A DNA stretch of 64,000 nt, from contig NC_063256.1 in assembly GCF_019578655.1 (NCBI RefSeq), positions 20,312,005 to 20,376,004 on the forward strand, given 5' to 3'. The notes beneath the pieces were generated by a model. The model was not told where the DNA came from and searched no databases. It saw only the letters and a program-made list of their open reading frames with translations. Source of the stretch: Ricinus communis (Eukaryota; Streptophyta; Magnoliopsida; Malpighiales; Euphorbiaceae). The translations under genes and the position numbers were made by a program. Positions 44,779-55,140 of the stretch are shown piece by piece; position 1 is the stretch's first letter, and each line of letters starts with the position of its first letter.

Positions 44779-45550
44779 ATCACCTTCTCGGATGAAGACC
44801 TACCATTTGAGGAAAGAGACCATAATAAGGCCATTTACATAGCAGTAGAAGCTAAAGAGAAAAGAACCTCATATGTCATGGTGGATGATGGGTCAGCCAT
44901 CAATGTATGTCCTTCTCGCATACTCCTGAAGTTGAGGATGATAGTGAAAGACCTGAAACCTTCAGATATGGTCATAAGGGCCTATGATGAGACGAAAAGG
45001 GATGTGGAAGGAACCTTTTCAGTACTGGTGAAGATGGATCCTATTGAATCCTAGGTGGAGTTCATCGTCCTAGACATCCTAATAACTTTTGCACAAAATT
45101 GGGAAGGCCATAGTTCCATGCCCTATTAGGAGTTCCTTCCACTATACATTAGAAGGTAAAATTTCCTCATGAAGGCGAGATCATCACACCTAACGCCGAA
45201 GGTGGTAAGGTTGTCTCGGCTATCCAAGAAGTCGTTAAGGAGATGGATGCCCCTATTGGATTCCAAGTTGCTATGCTCTATGAGGACTACATGGGTCTTA
45301 AAGTTGCCAGCATGTTCAAGAGAATGAACTTCATACCTGGAATGGAGCAAGAAAGGAATTAACAAGGCATCGCGGAGCTACCAGACTTCAAAGGTTAGAA
45401 GACTCAACGAGGATTGGGTTATTCAGAAGAAGATGATAATGGCAAACCAAAAGGTAAGACTTTAAAAGACGTGTTCATACAGGAGTACAAGCCCTACTCA
45501 GGGGAGCCTAAGCCTATTAATATAGCTAGTACTGAGGTACTAGGTTCGAG
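44779..45550 (+). pseudogene. Tat aspartic protease region (B4)
   Basis: FSDEDLPFEERDHNKAIYI, the active-site loop VMVDDGSAINVCPSRIL, then SDMVIRAYDETKRDVEGTFS. After a stop the frame shifts to VPSTIHQKVKFPHEGEIITP and a G-patch-like RGLGYSEEDD near 45410. The order and motifs are those of Tat/Ogre polyproteins. Deletion removed gag and the start. Several stops. Confidence 0.82.
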
Positions 45551-45985
45551 ATTTTTAAGAACCTAATCATCAACAGGATGGTCGAGCTGAGTATCAAGGA
45601 AGTCTGAAAGAAGGTCACCACCAAGATTGAAAAGCTAAAGGTCGAAGATTTCACTGTCCTGCCGGAGAAAATAATTCAAGAGGAACTAGCTGTTCTTATT
45701 GAAAATAACATTATTAATGTTTTTTTTATGATGATGATGTAATAATGTCCGACATTTATGATTATGATGTCTTTTTCCTTTCCAAGATCAATAATATGAA
45801 GGATTTTGCTTACTTATGTGATGATATTTTTTTTTCTGATGGCAGTGTGCATTTTGATAATCATGACATGTGCATGTTTGACATAAATTCCATATAAATT
45901 GATTCATTTAATTTAGGCACAGATGCAAATCCATAAAATATTTTGATAGCTAATGATATAACTCCTGAAGAGATGAGAGAATTCA
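45551..45985 (+). other. Decayed protease-RT linker (B4)
   Basis: Linker region of the polyprotein with Asp-rich low-complexity repeats (GATGATGATG near 45730; IMSDIYDYDV-like reading). It has a counterpart at 56050-56340 in the next Tat copy. Confidence 0.45.
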
Positions 45986-46929
45986 AGAAAATAATAAAAA
46001 AAGAGAAAACCAGTATTTGCTTGGTCCTACGATGACATGCTAAGTCTAGACAAGAAAATAGTAGAGCACCATACGACTCATCGGCATATTAAGCTAGTCA
46101 AGAAGAAGATGAGAAGACTGAGGCTGGAATGGGCATATAAAATACGAGAAGAGGTTGCTAAGCAGGTTAAGGCTAATTTCCTCAATGTGGTTGACTACCC
46201 CGAATGGTTGGCAAACATTGTCCTGGTGTCGAAGAAGGATAGTGAGGTCCGAATGTGCGTAGATTACAAGAACTTGAACAAGGCATGCCCTAAGGATGAC
46301 TTTCCTTTTCCTCACATAGATGTAATAGTCGACAGTGCTGCCTCGAATGCAATGTACTCTTTTACAGACGGGGTCTCTAGGTACAATTAAATCATGATGG
46401 CAATGGTAGACAAGCTGAAGACCTTGTTTATCACTGAGTAGGAAACATACTGATACAAGGTTATGCCTTTTGGACTAAAGAACGCGAGGGAAACTTATCA
46501 AAGAATGACCATTATCTTGTTTCATGACATGATGCATAAGGAGGTGGAGGCGTATGTTGATGACATGATGGTAAAGTATGAAACAAGGGAAAGGCACTTC
46601 CAAGCTCTTGATAAGTTTTTAGGATAAGTGGAAAGGTATAACCTGAGATTCAACCCGAAGAAGAGTGTATTCAGAGTTATATTAGGAAGCCGTTAGGGCA
46701 CATAGTGAGTCAGCGAGGCATAGGGATAGATCCGGACAAGGTCAAGGCTATTCAAGAGATGCCAGCATCGAAGACGGAGAAGAAGTCAGAGGTTTTCTAT
46801 AAAACTTGCAATATATCAGCATATTCATTTCCAAGCTCACAATGGTTTGTGATCCTATCTTTAAGCTTTTGAGGAAGCATCAGCCTGTTGTATGGGATGA
46901 ACATTATTAAAAGGTCTTCGACAAAATTA
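45986..46929 (+). pseudogene. Tat reverse transcriptase (B4)
   Basis: RT blocks: KKMRRLRLEWAYKIREEVAK, VVDYPEWLANIVLVSKKD, RMCVDYKNLNKACPKDDFP, MPFGLKNARETYQRM and the catalytic AYVDDMMVK, which is intact. The expected FMDGFSGYNQI block is altered (FTDGVSRYN followed by a stop at 46388-46390). It is out of frame after 46620. RT copies the element RNA in intact relatives. Confidence 0.88.
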
Positions 46930-47345
46930 AAGAGTATCTGATGAAGCCGTCGGTACTTAAGCCGCCAAAGGATGGCAAGCTGCTGATCCTATACTTAGCA
47001 TTGGAGGAGGAAGCCATAGGGGCAATGGTAGCATAGTGTGAACCTAATGACGTGGAGCATGCGGTCTATTTTCTCAATAAGAAGTTGTTGCCTTATGAGT
47101 CAAAGTATAACCTCGTGGAAAAGACGTGCTTAGCCATGATATGGGCTACAAGGAAGTTGAGGCATTACTTTCAATCTTATAAGGTGCAGGCACTTTCAAA
47201 AATAGACCCTCTAAAGTACTTATTTGAAGCTCCATGTCTTATAGGGAAGCTGGCTAGATGGTTAGTGCTCCTAACAGAATTCGACATTGGGTACATCATT
47301 AAGAATGTGGTCAAGGGTAGGGTTGTAACTGAATTCCTAGCCTAG
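46930..47345 (+). pseudogene. Tat first RNase H (B4)
   Basis: AVYFLNKKLLPYESKYNLVE, KTCLAMIWATRKLRHYFQSY and LARWLVLLTEFDIGYI, the normal gypsy RNase H region following RT. Confidence 0.85.
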
Positions 47346-47399
47346 AATGAGATTGAAGGGATGATCCTTAGGATTTGGAATTTCCTGATGAGATTTTAG

Positions 47400-47815
47400 G
47401 GGGCAATCGAGATCAAAGAGTGGAAGATGTACTTTGATGGGGCCGTAAACGCAAGAGGTGTAGGCTTGGGAGTAGTTTTAATCACGCCAAAAGGGGAGAT
47501 GCTATCAATGGCCAAGACATTGGACTTTAAAGTGAGCAATAACATAATGGAGTATGAAGCATGTTTATTTGGATTAGAAGCGGTTGTGGTAGCAGGAGCT
47601 AAGCATTTGATGGTTTACAAAGACTCTATGCTGGTAATCTAACAAGCCCTTGAGGAGCGGGAAGTAAAAAAAGAGAGGTTGAAGCCGTATGTTAACTATC
47701 TTAAGACTTTAGTATGCAACTTCTCTAAGTGTTCCTTCGTACACTTATCTCGAGATAAGAATCAGACGGCGGATGCGCTAGCTACCCTGTTATCTATAAG
47801 GGTCAATCCCTTGTA
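47400..47815 (+). pseudogene. Tat second (archaeal-type) RNase H (B4)
   Basis: WKMYFDGAVNARGVGLGVVL, then SNNIMEYEACLFGLEAVV and MVYKDSMLVI, then SRDKNQTADALATLLS. The D...E...D layout and sequence match the extra RNase H that marks the Tat clade. Stops at 47640 and later. Confidence 0.88.
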
Positions 47816-47864
47816 GCTTTCGACAAAGCCTTTGGTGATCGTGAAATCAGGTGCACTTTATTAT

Positions 47865-49095
47865 TAGGGGGATCAGATAATGCAAGTTCAGATGGGACCG
47901 GAGGAGAAGCCATGGTTCTACCATTTGAAGAGGTCCATAGAAAGCAGGGAACATCCAAAAGAAGCGACTACTAAGGAAAGATACGCGATATAGATTCAAG
48001 CTAGGAATTACATCACCCATGAGGGAGTCTTGCATAGAAGAATGGTGTCGGGTGTACAGCTCCGATGTGTGACTAAAGCAGAAGTTTAAGTAGTGATTGA
48101 GGAAATGCACAAAGGAGTATGCGGGCTATATAAGAATGACACAGTGTTAACTAGGAAGATCATATAGCAAGGTTATTATTTGTTAACAATAGAGAAAGAT
48201 TAATGAGAAAATGCCGTGAATGCCGGCTGTACAGTGACTTGAGTCACGTGCCTCCAATCGAGCTACACAACTTAACATCTTTTTAGCCCTTTACAGCTTG
48301 GGGGAACGATATAATCAGTGAAATAAAACCTCCCTTGAATGGTCACAGGTTCATAGTCATAGCAATTGACCATAGGCAAATGGCCAGATTTATAGAAAAT
48401 ATCATGATCTGTAGAGACGGGGTCCCACATCATGTTGTGACGGATGATGGGGTGCAGTTTATAGGTGAGACAACGGACCTACTGGCGGAATACAAGATCG
48501 AGCATCACATGTCTTCTCCGTATAAACCTCAAATGAATGGAGCGGCAAAAGAAGCCAACAAGGATCTAAAGAAAATACTTTAGAAGATGGTGTGGAATCA
48601 CAAGGGCTAGTCGTTTCGGCTCCCCTTTGCACTTTGTAGATATAAAAAAATTGAGCAAACATCGACTGTGCAAATACCATACTCTCTAGTTTATGGGACT
48701 GAAGCAATTTTGCCAGTTGAGTTAGAGTTGAAGTCTTTGAGAGTTGCATTAGAGGCTGAAATACCAAAGTATCAATGGATCAATCAAAGATACCAACAGT
48801 TGGCTTTGGTTGATGAGAAGAGGATGAAAGCCCTATAACATATGCAGTTGTAACAGAAAAGGATAACTAGGGGCATTCAACAAAAAAGTAAATATGGGAA
48901 AAATCAGAGTTGGTGATCTAGTATTGAAGCACATAAGACCTACTGCATTCTACCCACGAGGGAAGTTCAGGCCAAACTAGGAAGGCCCGCACTTGGTAAA
49001 GAAGATCCTGCCTAAGAGTGCTGCTAAGATCTCAAACCTGGAGGGGAATGAGTTCACTGAACTAATCAACATAAATAGTCTCAGAAAACTATGTA
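47865..49095 (+). pseudogene. Tat integrase (B4)
   Basis: Zinc-binding region (NYITHEGVLHRRMVSG; IEEMHKGVCG), then the core with the three acidic residues in AIDH, TDDGVQFIGE and NGAAKEANKDLKKIL, then the C-terminal region (GDLVLKHIRPTAFYPRGKFR; HLVKKILPKSA). It ends near 49095 (LININSLRKLCIK). Many stops. The same ending occurs at 62095 in the next copy. Confidence 0.88.
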
Positions 49096-49119
49096 TAAAA
49101 ATAATATAATAGAAAAAGT

Positions 49120-49215
49120 ATCCTGCATATCAGAAAACCTGAAAAGACTGGTCAGGCAAAAGTTAGGGCAAAAGAGAGAAAATAGTCTACTAGAAAATTT
49201 GAAAAGACTAGCTGA
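49120..49215 (+). repeat. Two stem-loop units after pol (B4)
   Basis: ATCAG-AAAACCTGAAAAGA-CTGGT (49129-49153) and CTAG-AAAATTTGAAAAGA-CTAG (about 49186-49207). Stems differ between the two while the loop stays similar. Confidence 0.65.
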
Positions 49216-49993
49216 TAACATGAGTTTTATCTTGAGAAATTGAAACGCACCCATGTGGGCTTTTGTTAAATGAATACAATTATTTAGAATTGTTATCAAA
49301 CATATGTATGTATGTTTACCATTTTACATACTAACTCAAAGAAGAACAAAGCTAAAAGACGTTAGCAAAATAAATGAGCTATAAAAAGAAGCATAATTTC
49401 TATTTTCATATCCTCTTCGCATCTACATCTGTATCCTTAGATAGAGCAGTTAGTTCTCGAGTCCTCTTAAATTGGGCAAAGTTGGGAGAAGTGAAAATCT
49501 GGAGTTGAACCCAAGCCCTGAAGTTGTCATCATTGGACAAATCGCCCTCGAAGTCCAAGTTTCACTTTACGTCTCGGCGAGGCCATAGTCTTTCGATCTT
49601 ATCTGAGAAGTCCTATTTGAATGGGAATTCTAAGATTCGCTCCTTTTGCTTGCATTAGTGACAAAGTCTTGAAGGTGTGTAAAAAGTGGATGCTCGCAGT
49701 CTGGGTAAGGGTACGCAATCACCGTACACCATGAGTTAACATGCTTGAATCTCCCCCAAGGGTAAGTCCAACGAATGAGTGTGTTCGGAATGCCTTTCAT
49801 CTAGGAAATCCAACCATCATGACCTCGTGAGGTAATCATAGATCGAGTCTGTACGTGCTTCAGCTCGTATGTATCAATATTCCTCGAGATAGTCAATATT
49901 TGAAGCTTCTCCGGTAGCCAAATCTACAAAAAGAAAAAAAAAGAAGAAAAAAGGAAAAAAAATAAGAAAAATAAGAAAAATAAGAAAAATAAA

Positions 49994-50070
49994 GTTAAGT
50001 TGAAAACTTGAAAGGGCGGCTTAGTTCAAAATAAAATCTGCTAAGTTGAAAACCCGAAAGGACGGCTTAG
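49994..50070 (+). repeat. Two stem-loop units in cargo intron (beta)
   Basis: TTAAGTT...GGCTTAG (49994-50023) and CTAAGTT...GGCTTAG (50041-50070), around loops GAAAACTTGAAAGGGC and GAAAACCCGAAAGGAC. Confidence 0.8.
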
Positions 50071-50792
50071 ACAAAAATTAAGGCAAAAAATGAAATAAAA
50101 AGTAAAAGAAAAGAGATTTGGCCGTATACTTGTAAGAGTATGAGGCTGTCGCCAAAACATTGATGGGTTTTGTACATGTCCAACCTAATGATGGTTTCAG
50201 CTAAAATGAGATCTGCTCCATGCTCCACCTAGTCAATAATGTCAACAATTCTGATATCTCCCTCTCATTGAGGAGAAATAAGCAGAATTGGGCATAAAGA
50301 CAAAAGCCCAATATTCGGATCCAAGAAGGCGTGCACTTCTCCTTATTTTTACAACATGAGGTGAACGAAGTAACGGTAATATACTCTCCAACAAAATGGG
50401 AAAGTACCTTAGCTGGGGGCTTGTCGAGTAAATCCACCAGTTTGCTAGGAAAAGGCTCATTGAGTTTTGGTAGGGGAATGGGATGCGTAGAATCCCTGGG
50501 AATGCCAAGAATAGCAGAAAATTCTTTAATCATGGGGCACAACTCTTGTCCATTGAATATAAAGACATGGTCCCTTGGGCACCAAAAGTTGACAGCATAA
50601 TGGAGAAATCCATAATCAAGTTTGATGTGTTGCATGGCCTTGAAAGATGAAAGAAGAAATTTCCTAAGTTTAATCCAATCATCACCTATTAGGTTTTGAG
50701 GAGCGTTTATAGACTTTTGGCACTCTTTTAAGACATATCTTTTTGGCTTTGGAAGTATGAAATTGCATGTGAGGAAGTGAAGGGGCTCATGG

Positions 50793-50801
50793 ATATATAT
50801 A
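50793..50801 (-). promoter_or_regulatory. TATA box of cargo gene beta
   Basis: CCTATATATATCC on minus, equivalent to 40435 in copy alpha. Confidence 0.65.
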
Positions 50802-50841
50802 GGCGTCAAATCAGTGTCTGATTCGGACTCTGCAATCGTAG

Positions 50842-50894
50842 AGCCGATCGGTTGTGCGCGGAGCTGAATCGGCTAAACATACAACTGATTGGCT
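50842..50894 (-). promoter_or_regulatory. Near-palindrome array upstream of cargo gene beta
   Basis: AGCCGATCGGTT (50842), AGCTGAATCGGCT (50862) and AACTGATTGGCT (50883), 20-21 bp apart, about 41 bp upstream of the TATA box on minus. This is the same distance as in copy alpha. Confidence 0.78.
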
Positions 50895-51089
50895 GTATGG
50901 CCTCCCAGTCCAATTTGTGGCTAGTTTTGGCCATTTTTTGGGCGCTCATTTGGTTTTCAGTGCACACAAGCTATGCAAATGCAATAATAAAGAGAAATGA
51001 GCCAAATAGAAGTAATTCAAAAGCCAAAATCATGATTTTATATTTTCAAAATGTCAAAACTTTACAAGAGTTCTAAAAATCAGAAGTTC

Positions 51090-52435
51090 TACAAGCAAAA
51101 AAGTTCAGAAGCTGAAGTTCTCTTCCGACCCCCCCATCTCATCGTCCGAGTCGGTATCCATCCCTTGGGTCTACAAGGTCGAGAGTTAAAAGGTCAGCAT
51201 GTCGATCTGACATTGCTGAGTGTTGATCTGATGCTGCCGATTATCCACTTGTCCCTGCAAGCCCTCATGGTCCCTTTGATGAAAACCCAAAAAGGAGATT
51301 AGTTAGTGCATTTCATACATGCATATATATGGCATTGCATGAGTCACTTTCTTATCCTCCAGTTCTCACTGAGGACAATGAATTACCTTCTCGCGACACC
51401 AATCAATCGATGTACGTGCTCGAACTGGTCTCCTTGAACCTGTATGGTTTTTTGTATTATGTGTTACTAACCTGTTAGGAAAAAAAAATCTGAAAGCACA
51501 AAAGAAGAGTAACTTACATGAGTGAAAGTACTCAGAGTGAACTCCGAAAGGAGGCATTGCTCCATGGCAAGCCGGTGCTCCATCAAACCATATGGGCTGA
51601 AATACGGGACCATCAAATATGGAAGGAATGCAATAGTCCTTAGAACCACATTAGACGTGGCTATCGGAGGTGCCTCGGAGGGTGCACCGACGGAAGTGCC
51701 TGTGATATGGGAAGGCCTGGAACGTTAGGCAGACTGCCCCTCAGTCGCCTCACGAGTAGCAAGAGCCTGGTGGATGAACTGTAAATAAATAAATGATTAG
51801 GAAAGGGGGAAGCAACAAAAGTAAATTCCAAGTAAATCTAGAAAATACATGACCTACAGTGTCATCACCTAAAGGCACGGCCCCAACAGCTGAGGAATGA
51901 AGAAAGTATAGTTCGTCCGCCGAGATCGGAGGTAAGATCCTTGGGCTCGTCGTACCCCGTTAAGCACTCCGCTAACTCCACACCGGTAAGGTCAACCGTC
52001 TAGAACATAGAAAGAGGAGGAGATAAAGGAACTTAGTGCTTGCTGGGGCCTCGTTCCCACCCATAGATCCTCTCTACCAAGTACCATGCTCAACAGGATT
52101 GTCCAGTCAGTAGGATCCTCCTCTACTCAAGGTCAGCTGCGAATGGCATGTAAGGGTCCGATTGGTAGCGCTCCCCTAGCCAATCGCCTTGAATCTACAA
52201 ACCAAAAAATGTAAGTAATTGTATAAATAAAAGCCTAAATATGACTAATAGATTGTATTTATCTTGTCCTAGGTCAAGCTGTTGATATAAATGCAGTGCA
52301 CGTGAACCTGAGCCCACTCTAAGCTGACGGTCCTGCTCGAGCCCCAGCAACTCAAGTGAGGAAAAGCCCGCGAGGTGCAGATGGGCTGTGAGCCCACCAA
52401 CAAGCTAATCTCTAGGGCCCAAACCTGTAGAACAA
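51090..52435 (-). pseudogene. PMD-like cargo gene, C-terminal exons only (copy beta)
   Basis: The reverse complement from 52435 starts exactly at the exon that in alpha follows the CTCCAG acceptor (ALEISLLVGSQPIC, then QVHVHCIYINSLT). It continues through the exon containing IWEGLERSV-like DNA (51720-51520) to the C-terminus MDTDSDDEMGG and a stop near 51100. The PMD core exons are missing, cut by Athila-like sequence at about 52436. Intron-like spacers are shared with copy alpha, so both derive from one spliced gene. Confidence 0.62.
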
Positions 52436-52931
52436 GAATTAGATTACACCTTCTAGGAGGAGCTTGTTGCTGGTTTTGCTTTCAAAAACTTAGGGGTGGA
52501 GGTCTTTGTTGATTCTAGTTCCCCCAAGAGAAATTCATATGACTTATCCACCCCGGGTTATAGTTATTGCTCTAAGGGTTGTTTTGCTGCCTTGGAGCAT
52601 TTCTTACATAATCAACCTTTGTGCTTAAGGTGAAAATCTTTGTCTCTATTTTCTTTAAAATTTTAGGTTAATTGTAAGGAATGCTCATTTTTCTTAATTT
52701 TAGATTTTAAGGTTTTAATTTTTATTGCTTCCTATTATGAGATTACCCTAGACGTTGGCATTTTGTTTAAGGATCGACTATTGGCTAAATGATTCTAGGT
52801 TGCAATGATATGAATGATTAGCATTGATATTATTTGATATCTATTTGTTAAAGAGGGAATTTTTCATTTCTTTATTTTTGATTTTATTCAATTTTCTTGA
52901 GGACAAGCAATTGCTCAAGTGTGGGGAAATA
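52436..52931 (+). mobile_element. Athila-like 3' non-coding end and polypurine tract
   Basis: Contains GAGGACAAGCAATTGCTCAA and GTGTGGGGAAATA just before TGATAAGTGC. This combination is characteristic of the 3' end of Athila-type elements. No coding sequence was seen. Confidence 0.65.
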
Positions 52932-53312
52932 TGATAAGTGCTATTAGCACTTACTTTTGAAGCTTGTTTTACCTCGGATTCACCTTAAACTGAGTTTAAC
53001 TTGTTTGTCAGACTTTGTTTTTAGTTTCTTTTTAGGTATTTGGCAAGCTTACTTGATGAGAGGAAGTTTTAATTTCAAAGTGCAAGAAAAATCAGCCAAT
53101 GAGCACCTACCATCAAGGACAAGAGTGTCACACGGGCATGACACGGGAAGAAGCTACCCGTGTCACCTTCCCGTGTAAAGTATGAAAAATGGTAGAATGA
53201 TGGCTTGTAGGACAAGGAAGGCAATTAGGTGTCCAGTGTAATGATACATTTACTTATCATTATATTACTTGATACGATTGGTGTACTTTAACATTGCGGA
53301 TAGCGCGTATCA
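52932..53312 (+). repeat. Athila-like LTR with polypurine tract before and primer site after
   Basis: Starts TGATAAGTGCTATTAGC and ends GCGCGTATCA. It is followed by TGGCACCATTTCCACGGG (53319-53336), a decayed form of the tRNA-Asp primer site typical of Athila. It is 381 bp, short for Athila. It contains a perfect hairpin, GACACGGG (53140-53147) and CCCGTGTC (53157-53164). Being preceded by an element end and followed by an element start, it is the middle LTR of a tandem or recombined pair. Confidence 0.7.
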
Positions 53313-53479
53313 AGTTTTTGGCACCATTTCCACGGGACCTTTTTTATTGTGATATTATTAGTAATTCAAAAGCTAATGATTTAGCATTTTTAATTTTTAG
53401 TTGATTTATCTTTGTTGTGTTTGTGTTTTCTTTAGGTACCTAAATCTGTGTATAACCCAAGCTAGTTTGACAAAACTAT

Positions 53480-54420
53480 TCGCTTACGAACCAGAGTTGG
53501 AAAGAACTTTAAGGAAGCAGTGAAGAGAAGAACGAGAACGAGCTTTAGCCGAAACGGTGGCGGAGTTACATAATTAGAATCAAGAAGGAGACCTAAACTA
53601 AGAAGAGGAATAATGTAGAATGGCAGCTCCACCTAGGGAGAGAACCATGCAAGAGTTTACATGACCAACTCTTAATGGGGCTACATCGAGTATTATGAGG
53701 CCGAATGTTGCAGCAAACAAATTCGAGATCAAGCCCAACATTATTCAGATGGTGTAAGATAGTTGCATGTTTGATGGTTTACCTAATAAGGATCCAAACA
53801 CCTATTTAGATGATTTTCTAGAGATTTGCGATAACTTCAAGATTAATAGGGTATTAGATGATGCTATTCGGTTAAGGCTATTCCCATTCTCATTAAGGAA
53901 CAAGCCAAAGAAGTGGTTGAAATCATTTCCAGCTAGGACATTTATGACCTGGAATCAACTGGCTGAGAAATTCTTTGAGAGATACTTTCCACCTTCTAAG
54001 ACGGCCAAGTTGAGGAATGACATAGTATGGTTTCTTCAATAAGAGAATGAGACCTGTATGATTGTTGGGAACGTTGCAAGGATTTACTGAGGAGCTGTCC
54101 ACACCATGGTTTATCTTTATGGCTGCAGATTCATACACTCTTTAATGGACTGAATTACATAAGTAAATAGTCTATTAGTGCTGCGGCAAGTGGATCACTA
54201 AATATAAGGCTCCTAAGCAAGCTATGGATCTTATTGAGGATATGGCAGTCATGAACTACCAGTGGCAGAATCCAAGAGAGCAAGTTCGAGGCAAAGGGAG
54301 TCGAGTCCATGCAGTAGACCCAATGGTAGTTGTAAATTCATAGCTAGAGGGCATCAGTAAAGATAGATGCTTTGACTATGTCTTCATTTGGAAGACAAGC
54401 ATAAGTTATGATTTGTGATT
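53480..54420 (+). pseudogene. Athila gag (truncated)
   Basis: KFEIKPNIIQMV, then FDGLPNKDPNTYLDDFLEIC, DNFKINRVLDDAIRLRLFPF, LRNKPKKWLKSFPARTFMTW and LAEKFFERYFPPSKTAKLRN. These are the hallmark blocks of Athila gag, which packages element RNA. It continues out of frame through AMDLIEDMAVMNYQWQNPRE to about 54320. No Athila pol follows; Tat-type sequence begins by about 54420. Confidence 0.82.
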
Positions 54421-55140
54421 AGGGTGGGGTCTGATTGACAATGGTAAGATCACGGATCTGGAGGTGGAGCACCCTAACCCCTTGCCAAATTACAACAGAG
54501 TACCACCAACAAACTATAAACAATGAGGATCAGTTTTGGGTTGCTCGACACCTCTAAGGAAAAGAAAATAAGAGAGGGAAGTGAGAGAGAAAATAAGCCA
54601 GTAGGAGAGAGAAAATGATTGTAAAGAAAAAGATGCGCTTATCGCCGTCATACATAACTTTTGGGAAAGTTTCCAAACACAACAAGATGTGCCTTAGAAT
54701 ATCAATGTATGGGAAATACTTAAGAGGAGAGAAAATCAATCAACAGGGAATGGAAAACTGCTAGACTTATGGGCAGAAATTCAGGGGTCGACTTACAAAC
54801 CAACTAACAAGTCAGTAGATGGAATGACTCGAGGTGGAAGGTGTACAATGATCTAAAGAAGTTATATTAAAGAAATCAGAAGAAGAAAAACAAGAAAAAC
54901 CAAAAACAAAAAAAGAACCTGAAATGAGAAGCTTCGAGAAAACATTCCTAAAAGATGAATTGAAGAGATAAAGGAAGAGCAAGTTGTGAGAGATGAGAAG
55001 AAAAGATTGATTATGGAAAAGCTGAGAAGGATCCAGGCCAACATTTTAGTTTGGGAACTTCAGGAATGTTGATCCGAGTACAGAAATGCCATAGCAAGAG
55101 TGTCGTATAAGATTGTAGTACCTACTCAGTTTATACCATA
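54421..55140 (+). pseudogene. Tat gag tail and gag-protease linker (B5)
   Basis: GLIDNGKITDLEVEHPNPLP resembles the gag tails of the other Tat copies. It then runs through a Lys/Glu-rich low-complexity linker (54550-55050) into NAIARVSYK. The start of this element, including its LTR, is missing. Confidence 0.55.

Larger units (their letters stand above)
49410..50809 (-). pseudogene. DUF7745-like cargo gene (copy beta)
   Basis: The best-preserved copy: 203 codons are open on minus from 50809 to 50201. Residues ~22-60 are KRYVLKECQKSINAPQNLIG and DDWIKLRKFLLSSFKAMQHI. Then come LHYAVNFWCPRDHVFIFNGQ, ELCPMIKEFSAILGIPRDST, LNEPFPSKLVDLLDKPPAKV, HFVGEYITVTSFTSCC, and LGFCLYAQFCLFLLNEREIS. Downstream, past a purine-rich (+ strand) tract at 49926-49995 that would be the intron polypyrimidine tract, the C-terminal exon lies at about 49920-49410. 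It is antisense to the pol of B4. The length and motif order agree with DUF7745-type proteins; function unknown. Confidence 0.72.

Noticed and set aside
49926..49995. Purine-rich (+) simple repeat as a polypurine tract of an LTR element
   Set aside because: No LTR start follows. Its complement is the pyrimidine tract before the cargo intron acceptor, matching 41281-41335 in the other copy.
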